Positions 23,082-32,814 of a stretch of 64,000 bases of DNA are shown here, in pieces. The DNA comes from Ampelocalamus luodianensis (Eukaryota; Streptophyta; Magnoliopsida; Poales; Poaceae). The stretch lies in the NCBI GenBank assembly GCA_036346255.1, contig CM070620.1, positions 35,337,609-35,401,608 of the forward strand, written 5' to 3'. The notes under the pieces are model-generated. The model saw only the letters and a program-made list of their open reading frames with translations. It had not been told where the DNA came from and did no database searches. Positions within the stretch are counted from its first letter, which is position 1, and the number at the start of each line of letters is the position of its first letter. Position numbers and translations under genes: made by a program.

Positions 23082-23194
23082 GTTTGAGGGGGGTGTTGTG
23101 CATACTGTAGGGTGTTCTTTGCATAATTGTATACCTTGTACATGTTATATATTGGCCTCTTGGCCAATTGGAATAGTAACAAGCTATATTCAAA
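23082..23194 (+). mobile_element. Polypurine tract and start of copia 3' LTR
   Basis: GTTTGAGGGGGG is followed by TGTTGTGCATACTG (LTR start at 23094). The LTR end cannot be fixed because the 5' LTR is outside the window; ...TTCAAACA near 23194 is one candidate. Confidence 0.6.
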
Positions 23195-23401
23195 CACCAA
23201 CCACCATTTAGTGTTAAGTTACACGGGATTATTCTCTGAAGTAATATTCATAGTTAATATTTGGATGATCATAGGCCCCAATAGATGCCTAGAAATTATT
23301 TTATGTTTTCTCCTGGAGATATAAAAAAAATTATTTTCCATCCTTACCTTGTGAATACCACTTAGAACTGAAAATTTGTAGTTTCACAGTTCCATAGAAA
23401 T

Positions 23402-23603
23402 CAAGGTTCAAAATCCCAGTGGTAACCGCTGGTTACTGGAAAACCCGGTAGGGATCGGGATTTAAAAAACCGGCCAGTTTTTTCAGTTTAGCAAATTCAA
23501 ATTTCAATTTTCGAATTTCGAGTGGTTATTTTCCGGTTACTGGCCGATTATCGTTTTCAACCGCCGAGCGGTTTTTCCTCCGGTTCCGAGATTTTGATCC
23601 TTG
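23402..23603 (+). mobile_element. 202-bp foldback MITE
   Basis: Ends are CAAGGTTCAAAATCCC and, inverted, CAAGGATCAAAATC. Flanks CATAGAAAT (23393-23401) and CATAGAATT (23604-23612) form a 9-bp duplication with one mismatch, which would suit a Mutator-type element. A related end occurs near 29745-29790 beside the miniature LTR element. Confidence 0.55.
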
Positions 23604-23865
23604 CATAGAATTGCAGTACCGTAGCCTGTAGGAGAAAATATTCTGATTCTAATGTTGTGTATAAAGTAAATACTGTACTCTCACAAACAAATCTTCATAT
23701 TTTTTTGACAACTGTTCAAGTGACTGGTTTGCCAGCAGCCTAGAAGAATCCATCGTGTGCTGGCTAATCTTCTGTACCATTTATCACTGCTTAGCCACTA
23801 AGCTAGTGCAAACTGTGAGGTTACCTATTGGTACCAGCTACTCGGAAAAAAGTTATTACTATCTG

Positions 23866-23935
23866 AGATTAGAGGTACCCAGTATTATTAATATTGACAT
23901 TAGAGGTACCCAATATTTTTAATATCGACGACGAT
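23866..23935 (+). repeat. Short tandem duplication
   Basis: Two consecutive copies of a roughly 32-base unit beginning ATTAGAGGTACCCA and ending AATATTGAC or AATATCGAC. It lies in a gene-free stretch (23613-24017). Confidence 0.6.
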
Positions 23936-24017
23936 AAGAGGTGCTCAGCAAATAGTGTTTGCATAAATGCTATCAAGGCCTTATATTTCTCAATTAGAGG
24001 CTTCCCATAGTGTTGAC

Positions 24018-24717
24018 TGTTAGAATGTGAGAAGAGAAGGATTTTGCTATTCACAACTGTGTATCTTATTCATTATTGAGAGGGTATATATAGACATTGG
24101 GTTACATGAGCCTTATGGGCTACATGAGCCACATGGGCCAAGAGAGGGGGGGAGAGAGAGAATGTACATGACTCTTAACCATACTTATTGATTCCATTCT
24201 GGTACCGGCCGGAATGGCCGGAAGCCTGGAACATGCCATACAGGCACACCGTAGCCTCAATCCCGTACCGGCCTCAATACCGGTCATTCCTGTCTATTCT
24301 GATCATTCCAGTACCAGGCAAAATTGAAGTGACCACTCCTTTGAATCAGCTCGAAAGGCCCAGTCTAATACTACTACTTCGGTAAGTGAAATCATGTTAG
24401 ACTAGTATGCTAGACTATGGTAAAATGCATGAAGTTATGAACTAATGTTGTATTATTTAACTACGTACAACCGTTGTATTTATGAAGTAATTGGAGTATT
24501 GGACCATGTGTCATTTTTATTATATGGTTATGTATTTGAAGTGGAATTTCAAGTGAAATTATGTGTGCATATAATTACATATATATTTATAAATAAATAA
24601 ATATTATCATATTAAAATCCAGAACGGTACGTCAGAATAGACCTGTACCGACGTATTCCATACCAAGAGGCAAACCGAATGGGCTCCGAAATGGAATTGA
24701 CAACTATGCTCTTAACA
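24018..24717 (-). mobile_element. 3' LTR of minus-strand copia with a nested insertion
   Basis: On the minus strand a polypurine tract (GAGTTTGAAGGGGG) precedes TGTTAAGAGC (LTR start at 24717). The other end is TGTTAGAATGTGAG on the plus strand (24018). Between about 24190 and 24697 lies foreign sequence with similar inverted ends (ATTCCATT), probably a MITE of unknown family. No matching 5' LTR was found to the right of the element. Confidence 0.55.
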
Positions 24718-27700
24718 CCCCCTTCAAACTCAAGGTGGATCAGGAGAATCTAATGCACTGAGTTTGAGTAGATGAAGCCGATGTTGTTCTCGAGTATGAG
24801 GTTTAGTGAAGAAATATGCATCTTGAAGCTCTAAGAGTACAAACTGGAGGTTGATGGTCGACTACTAACAATGAGACCGTGTGAATGACGCATCAACAAC
24901 AACATGCTTTGTCAACTTATGCTTGACTGGATCACTAGCAATCTAAATGACACTTATATTGTCACAAAACAGATGTGTAAGGTTATTACAATGGACACCG
25001 AGATCAGCTAAGAGCCATCGAAGCCAAATGATCTCTGAGGTGGTAGCGGTAACGGCTCGAAGCTCATCCTCTTCACTAGAGCGTGATACCACAGTTTGCT
25101 TCTTGGACTTCCAAGCAATGAGCGAAGTACCAAGAGAGATGCAGTAGCTAGTGATAGATCGACGATTAGTAGGATCACTCGCCCAAGTGGAGTCAAAGTA
25201 AGCGTGGAGCTGGAGCTGACCCGAACTGGCATAGAATAGACGTTTGGACGCAATCCCCCTCAAGTATCTCAGCACACGAAGAACATGACCATAGTGGACT
25301 GAGGTGGGAGCACATGAACAAGATGAGCAATGTCTAGCCTGGTGACAGTGAAATAAACAAAGCTCCCAACGAGCTGACGATAGTGGGAAGGATCTGTCGG
25401 TACACCATTTGTAAGTCGAAGTTGTAGGTGGAGCTCCATGGGTGTGGTAGAATTGGGAGTATCAGTCATCCTAGAGCGAGCAAGCAGATCCTGAATGTAG
25501 CATTGCTGAGAGGTAGTAGCCATCACCATCAAAATGAACCTCAATCCCTAGAAAATAGCTCAATGGTCCCAAATCTGACATCATAAACTGTTCACTCAAT
25601 TTCTTCTTCACAAAAGCTACATAGTTTATGTCATCTATTGTGATCAGTATGTTATCTACATATAGTAGAAGCAAAGTACGACCTTGCTGACAAGTGTGAA
25701 TAAATAAGGCAGGATCATGCTCACTTGGAGTGAAACCAACAGCTCGAATCACAGAACTGAAATGCTTAAACCAAGCACGAGGAGCTTGCTTGAGACCATA
25801 TAGAGCACGCCTAAGACGATAAACATAACCTGTAGGAGCCTCAACACTGAGAGGTGGCTGCATATAGGCCTCCTCATGTAGATCACCATGAAGAAAGGCA
25901 TTCTTGACATCCATATGAGATATAGTCCATCAGCGCATCGCTGCAACAGCAATGAGAATACAAACTATAGTTATATGAGCAACTAGAGCAAAAGTCTCAT
26001 CATAATCTCGACTATAAGTCTGCTGAAAACCTCTTGCAACAAGACGAGCCTTGTATCGCTCCACTGAACAATTTGACTTGTTTTTACTTTGTATACCCAC
26101 TTGCAAGTTATAGGCTTAGCTCCAGATGGAAGCGGAACAAGATCCCAAGTGCCTATAAACTCTAATGTTGTAAACTTCTCAGTCATAGCCAACTGCCATT
26201 TAGGTATACTAACTGCCTCCTGATAGGTACTCTACTCAGATACTGCACATGCACGAGGAAAATCCCATCTCTCTGGTGCCTGAAGAAAGGAACGATCACG
26301 TAGGGCATTACCGTGATGTAGTAGAACGATCGTCAGAGTTTGTGGTACTGGTTAGAGGGCTAAGTGGATAAGAGGAGGACTGAGGATTAGAAAGAACTCT
26401 CTGTCGGCGCCTATAGTGAAAGGCAAAAGTAAAAGTGTCAAAAACTGGTGGAGCTGGTGGAGGAGACACATTAGAAGGTGAAACAGGTGGAGAAGGTGTA
26501 TCTAGAGAAGATAAGTCTGGTGAAAGAATGTGAGGTAGACACAAAAAGGTGGAATCTGTGGAAGGAATGAGATATGTAGAAGTATGATAAAAAATGTTGA
26601 TTCTCATCAAAGGTCACATCATGAGATATGCGAATGCGATGTGCTAAGGGATCGTAGCAACGATAGACCTTATGCTCAGGACTATAACCCAAGAAGACAC
26701 ACTCAACCAACTGAGGGCTCAACTTTGTACGCTCACGGGGTGCTAGAAGCACATAATAGACACAACCAAAGACACGAAGATGAGCATAGGGAGCAGGTGT
26801 GCTGTACAGGAACCTCACTAGGACTTGCCCTGAAGCTTGGAAGAGAGCTAACAGTTTATGAGATAAACTGTCGTAGAGAGCGCTTTCTCCCAGAAGTGAG
26901 AGGGAACACAGGAGGAAATGAGAAAAGTACGAGCAGTCTCAACGATGTGACGGTGCTTGCGCTCGGCAACACCATTCTGAGCATGAGCACCAGGACACAA
27001 GGGCTGAGGAAGAGTACCCTCAGAAGTAAGGAACCGACGAAAGGCTGATGAAAGATGCTCTCCTCAGAAGACAGAACGAAAGACACAGATGACAGAAGAG
27101 AACTGAGTATGAACCATCTGAGCAAAAGATTGATAGATGGAAATCAACTGCGAACGGTGTTTCATGGAGTAGATCCAAGTGTATCGAGTGTGGCCATAAA
27201 TGAAAATGACATAGTAACTGTGATCACCCTTCGAAGCAAAAAGAGGACCCCAAACATCTGAATGGACCAAATTAAAGGGACGATCAGATCGAGAAAAGCT
27301 GGAAGGATATGAGAGTTGTACTTGCTTGCCAAGTCTACAACCCTTGCACTGAAATTGTGTCAACAGAAACATGACCAAGAACACCTTGATGAATCAAAAT
27401 AGAGATGCGTGAGACACACAAGTGCCCCAAGCGATGATGCCACTGAGAAAAGGATTTGCAAACAGAAGTAGATGTAGAAGGACAAGGAGTATATGGACCA
27501 GTACCAGAAATAGAGGATAAAGGAAAACTCAGACGATCAAGAACATAGAACCCTGCAGAACCTCTTTGACGATGACCTGTACCGATGACAACTCTTGTTC
27601 GACGATCTTGCACAAAGCATGAGCTATCATTGAACCCAACAAAGTAGTTCATATCTGCAAGCTACTCGACAGATTCATGGAGAGCGTGGGGACAAGTGAG

Positions 27701-28192
27701 ACATCTGAAACTGCGAAGTGAGTGGTGGAAAGAGTCCCCTGATGAGTGATCTGTGCATGGTGTTCCATCAGCTGTCTGAATCTTGATACATTATGCAGCA
27801 AGACGATATGATGTGAGCTGAGATGCATCAGATGTCACATGGAAAGAAGCCCCTAAATCCAACAGCTATGGGAGTGAAGCACCTGACACAGGACATGATG
27901 GTGCACTAAAACCGGTGGATCCACCGGAAAATGCCTATAGCCGATACAACTGGGCCGCGTCAAGATTGCTCATCTGAGCCTGAATTTGATCAAACTGAGT
28001 TGCATAAGACTCCACAGCACTGGCAGGAACAAAAGAAGCAATGGCAGCACCACCTCGAATAGGTCCAGGACCACGAATGCCATCAAGAGCCATGATAGGA
28101 TCAAGTAAACTAGCACCAAGTAACAACCGCAGTAGTATCAGCACCACATGCAATAGCAGGAGATCATGATCCACAACGCAACAAGCTAACAC
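24718..28192 (-). pseudogene. Decayed Ty1/copia element (gag, integrase, RT, RNase H)
   Basis: Read leftward: a gag start (MALDGIRGPGPIRGG, near 28090), a GAG-pre-integrase region (WHHRLGHLCVSRI, CKGCRLGKQ), the integrase core (HSDVWGPLFASKG), a linker with HLRVFGCVYYVLL, and the RT (MDVKNAFLHGDLHEEAYMQP, ALYGLKQAPRAWF). RNase H is at 24943-25275 (WASDPTNRRS, SRSSEEDELRAV). Frames change several times. The RT catalytic YVDD reads YVDN, so even an intact frame would lack the second aspartate. Confidence 0.9.
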
Positions 28193-28572
28193 AACAACAT
28201 AATCACATCAAGCAATACACGACAATTAGTAGCGGTACTGAGCACCACAATCAACAGAGCAATATTGATACCAGCAACAGAGCAATCCACATGAGCAAAC
28301 AGCAGAGCAAAAGAGGAGTACTAAACACACCGTCGTCGAGAAGAAGGTCGGCACGCGATATTCCCAATATAAAAAAACCGAACTTTTTGTTTCTTGAGCC
28401 CAAACACTTGATTGAATTGAATTCTTGCAATTAATCACAACCAGGGTTAAATGGCTAGAATGTTTTTATTCAATTTTTGCTCCTATGTTTCTTTAAAATT
28501 TTAGAAATTTAAATTTCAAAAAACATATAATAGCAAGTAGGATTCAAAAGAGCACAAAACAGAACGAAATAT

Positions 28573-29736
28573 CATCGTTGGTTGGGTACGAGTCTGAGGA
28601 CCGAGGGTAGGGCACTCGCCCTCATCTAACCGTCAGCATGACTCTTCCCTGTCAAGGTAGCAAGGTTCTGAGGCCTGATTAGCTAGAGAGGCGAGAGATT
28701 GCCCTCCAAGCTCAGCCGAGACTCTTCCCGACGAACAAGGAGACTCTGATCTTTAACCAACCGGTTAGTGACTAACTTTGTTTATTTCTTGCTTGATTGA
28801 TAATGCATACATGCTATCCCTTTTTATAGGGACGACCCGACTTGACCCCTAAAAAATAATCTATAAGAAAACTTATCTCTAACAATCCAATCTAATAATT
28901 ACTTGCCTAACTAATAGATAATACCAAACACATAATAGAAAGATTCCTAAATAACAAATCCTACCTAATATTTGTGCTGCTACAGTAGCGCACGCTGCTA
29001 CAGCGTCCGCCTGGACATTTGACCATGACATTACACCCCTAGCGACAAGACGGCTCGTCCTCGAACAACGATCGGGCCACAGTTGAAATCCTTGGTGGCC
29101 CCATATTGATGAGAGGGTACGATGACGACGTTACATGGACGAGGATCAACAAAGCTCCAATGGACAATAGTCAATTTGTCGAGTAAGACCTTCTGCTCTT
29201 CGTTGTTAGCCTTCAACTTCTCCAAGAGAGATAGTGCGGCACCGGAAGCTATGATGAGTGGCTTTGATACCAAATGTTATGGTCATTGATTGGGTACGGG
29301 TCCGAGGGTAGGACACTCGCCCTCATCTAACTGCCAGCAGAGCTCTCCTCTGTCGAGGTAGCGAGGCTCTGAGGCCTGATTAGCTAGGGAGGCGAGGAAT
29401 CGTGCTCCAAGCTTGACCGGAACTCTTCCCGATGAACAAGGAGGCTTTGATATTTAACCAACCAGTTAGAGACTAACTTTGTTTATTTCTTGTTTGATTG
29501 ATAATGGATACATGTTATCCCTTTTATAGAGATGACCCGACTTGACCCCTAAGAAATAATATATAAGGAAACTTATCTCTAGCAATCTAATCTAATAATT
29601 ACTTATCTAACTAATAGATAATACCAAACACCTAATAGATAGATTCCTAAATAACAAATACTGCCTAATATTTGTGTGGCTACAGTAATGCGCACTGCTA
29701 GAGTGCCCACCTTGATATTTGACCATGACACTCACA
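28573..29736 (-). mobile_element. Miniature LTR retrotransposon (TRIM-like)
   Basis: Two direct repeats of about 460 bases (28573-29035 and 29275-29736) flank only 239 bases. On the minus strand the 5' LTR ends ...TAACA at 29275. Two bases later comes TGGTATCAAAGC (29272-29261), one mismatch from the tRNA-Met primer site. The 3' LTR is preceded by GCTAGGGG (purine tract) and begins TGTAATGTCATGG. The interior has one 80-codon frame (LEKLKANNEEQK...) with no recognised domain. The LTR contains a TATAAAAGGG promoter motif. It needs enzymes from another element to move. Confidence 0.8.
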
Positions 29737-29836
29737 GGGAAATCTGGTTCCCGCCGGTAAGTGGCCGGGATTTTGAACCCTGATCATGATTGCTGAATTA
29801 AACATTAAACTGAATGTCCAGACTATTGGTGAGAGG

Positions 29837-30284
29837 TGAGATGTCATAGGTCCAGGCGAGTACCGAAGCGCATGCACTGTAGCACTGCTGCAACAGCACG
29901 AATATTAGGCATGATTTGTTATTTAGGAATCTAACTATTAGGTGTTTGGTATTATCTATTAGTTAGACAAGTTATTATTAAATTGGATTGTTAGATATAA
30001 GTTTCCTTATAGATTATTTCTTAAAGGTCAAGTCAGGCCATCTCTATAAAAGGGATAGCATGTATCCATTATCAATCAAGCAAGAAATAAACAAAGTTAG
30101 TCTCTAACTGGTTGACTAAAGATCAGAACTTCCTTGTTCGTCGGGAAGAGTCTCGACCGAGCTTGGAGGGCGATCTCTCGCCTTCCTGGCTAATTAAGCC
30201 TCAGAACCTCGCTACCTCAACAGGAAAGAGCCCTATTGGTGGTTAGATAGGGCGAGCACATGTACCCCAATAACAACCACAACA
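29837..30284 (+). mobile_element. Solo LTR of the same miniature family, opposite orientation
   Basis: The inverse of 28573-29035 and 29275-29736, with the same TATAAAAGGGATAGCATG promoter and AACAAAGTTAGTCTCTAACTGG block. No partner or primer site follows, and no clear target duplication was found. Confidence 0.7.
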
Positions 30285-31317
30285 GGAGACTACCCAGCCC
30301 ATGTAATCCAACTGTCTTTGCGTGCCCTGGCATCCCTCTGGCAGTGCAACCTGTGCAGCTGTGTTAGACGAGGAGGCCACTCAGCTCAAGCATAGGGGTC
30401 CCAGATTCCCAACAACACAGACTGGATGAGGCCCAAAGCTCACATGGCCCATGCAGCAAGTGCGCATGTGTCATAACATTGCACGTCTGATGCACACACA
30501 GCCTGCTCCTCCCAAATCTGCTCTCCAACAAAACGCTGCATGCAGGTAGCAAATAGCAACAAGTGTAAGTGCTTCCTTCTACATTCTATGAATATTCTGA
30601 ATGGAATGTGTACATTACATGCTTATGATTTGGTGCAAACAAGATACTTTGAATGACAAGAAAGGGAAATAGTGAAATTTTCAAGCAAGTTCTGTCAATC
30701 GAAACATTGTTCCAATTTAGAGTACATAACTTATGCCTATAAACAAATTAGATGCAAGGTAACATACTAACAAAAAATAAGAAAATGAGTAGGCACTTTA
30801 TATCAGCATGCAAAATAGAAGTTGTCAATTGAACTAGTTATGTTGAGTCAAGTCATACCAAATCTAATTTTCTTAGTTCACAGCTGCCAACAATGGAGTA
30901 CAACAATAAAACTTAAATCAAAGACTGCAAAAGCCATAAATAATAAGCCAATGTAGCATCTTAAGGCTAAACACATCACAGTTTGTTTTATGGTATGCGT
31001 ATGATTGTGGAAATAGACTTTACTAACAGTATAAGATTGTAAGTCCGAGACGATGCAATCAGTGCACATACCTGCTGAAGCATTGCAGTTGCAGGGCATC
31101 CATTGCATGAGGTTTGCCAATTGTCCTCTGGGAGCTCATCATCCGTTGTGTAAAATCACCAGCTTTGCATTATTTCAGTGCACTCAAAATCGATTGCACG
31201 TACAATGCATTCATTCAACGAGTTCAAATTCTTCTCCTGCGCTTTCCTCATCCAGCTCGCTACAAGAGCTACAAGAGTCACGGCTTTCTCTACTCCTCCT
31301 TGGTGGCAAAGCAGCCC
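30285..31317. other. No gene seen
   Basis: AT-rich intergenic sequence downstream of the PORR gene. Nothing recognisable apart from a probable 3' untranslated segment at the right side. Confidence 0.5.
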
Positions 31318-31517
31318 TCATCATGGTGGATCCGGATTCAGTGACTTTGCTCTGCAGATCTGGACCCTCCAGATGATATCTGACGGCTGGATCAATCTGT
31401 CCATCTTGTTTTTTTTTCTCCCTCTAATCACTCAATCTAGATCCAGCCGTCAGATATCATCTGGAGGGTTCAGATCTGCAAAGTCACACCTGAATCCGGA
31501 TCCCATCATGGTGGCAT
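31318..31517. repeat. Inverted duplication at the 3' end of the PORR gene
   Basis: About 75 bases at 31318-31397 are the near-perfect reverse complement of 31438-31517, separated by a 40-base T-rich loop. The right arm holds the last codons and stop of the PORR frame; the left arm would lie in its 3' untranslated region. A transcript through both would form a long hairpin. Confidence 0.85.
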
Positions 31518-32558
31518 ACTCCTCTCTGCTAGCAACAAGTGGATGTGCATGCTTCTCGAGCAGCTGGCTTCCACCACTGTAAGCTTCCCTGAGCACAACC
31601 GTCTGCGTACCAAGCACCCTGGAGAGGTAAAAAATGCCTGTGTGGCGCTCAAACACCTTGGTGAACTTCTGTGGCATGCGTAGCAGCTTTCTCATGTTGC
31701 TCACGTTGTGGCGCTCCGTCCTCTTTGCCACAGTGAGGTGCAGCAGCTCATGGAACACCCCCACATTCCGCTTCTCTGACACATTTGTGCGGCGGTCGAG
31801 GCCTGAGGCGTCAGCGTACGGGCTGATATACGGCAGCGCCTGCCACTCCCTCAGCCAGGCCATGCACTTGCTTCTGAGGCCAAACCCCCTCGTGAAGCTC
31901 ACCGGGAAGGGGAGACAGGTGGTGTCACCGCCACCAGCGCTCTTCTCCAGCTCGGAGACGTCGAGACGGTTGTCCCAGGAGAGGAGGCGGATCCAGACGC
32001 GCTCGTCACCCTCAGGCTGCGCGAGGGCGAAGTGGTCGGGGTAGCGGTGGAGGATGGAGGCGCGGTAGTCGCGGGGCAGGCCGAGGTCCCAGCGGAGGAG
32101 GTCGACGGTGTGGAGCGGGAGCGAGCGCGGCAGGGTGAGCATGAGGAGGCGGCGGAGGCGGGATACGAGGTCGAGCTCGGAGGCGTCCAGGCAGTACACC
32201 TCCCGGAGCCGGAGGTCGAGCGCTGCGTCTGTGAGGGACACGCCGCCGTCGCGGGACAGCGCAAACATCGTGCAGTACCTACCGAGGAACGCGAGCGCCG
32301 CGTCCGCGGATCCGAACAGCCTGTGGACGCCGCGCGAGACGTTGTTTTCGGCGAGGAGCTCGCGGCGCGAGACGCGGGGGCCGGGCCGGGTGGACACGAG
32401 GTCGAGCAGGTGGTGGGCGGCGCGGAGGTGGCGCCCGGTCCTTCACCCACTTTAGCTTCACGTTCACCAGCATCGCGCGCTGCTCCGCCGAAAACAACGG
32501 CGCCTCCCACCATCCCCCCCTCCTCCTCGTCGGCCGCCCTCAGCGAGCACCATGCCAT
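31450..32558 (-). CDS. PORR-domain organelle RNA-binding protein, frameshifted here
   Basis: The frame at 31450-32400 carries the plant organelle RNA recognition fold: HHLLDLVSTRPGPRVSRREL, LFGSADAALAFLGRY, VYCLDASELDLVSRLRRLLM, LPLHTVDLLRWDLGLP, YPDHFAL and the late HERHNV..MRKLLRMPQKF and HTGIFYLSR segments. PORR proteins are plastid or mitochondrial and help splice group II introns. The conserved start of the domain (VNVKLKWVKDR, near 32440-32467) is in another frame, and about ten expected residues between the two are missing near 32435. A further shift may lie at a G7 run (32514-32520) before the likely ATG (32558 or 32473). The gene has no intron. It is either a recent pseudogene or carries assembly errors in GC-rich DNA. 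Confidence 0.8.
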
Positions 32559-32814
32559 GGAATGGAAACCTCGCCGAATCGTGTACCGCCGCCCAGGTGC
32601 TCGTCTATTTGCTAAGCGTTTTAACTGTGTACAGTGATGGTCTGATGGGCCTAATGAAGTTGAGTAATGGGCTTAGCCCGCAAGAGGAGCCTGGCCCGGT
32701 TAGCCTGCCTAATTTATGCCTAGGGGTTAAGCAAAGAGTCCGAGGGGATAAAAGCGTGGCCGTTTCCGAAGACGCCGTGACGCGAAGAGAAGAAGCACAG
32801 GGGATTTGGTGGTG
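32559..32814. promoter_or_regulatory. Shared divergent promoter of the PORR and HP30 genes
   Basis: Only about 250 bases separate the two start regions. GGATAAAAGC (near 32740) is a TATA-like motif for the + gene. No clear TATA was seen for the minus gene. Confidence 0.5.

Noticed and set aside
24190..24700. Named transposon family for the insertion in the copia LTR
   Set aside because: The ends ATTCCATT are too short and the target duplication unclear, so no family was assigned.
31899..32637. Alternative frames of 200 or more codons over the PORR gene
   Set aside because: Shadow frames of GC-rich coding DNA; only the PORR frame shows a protein family pattern.
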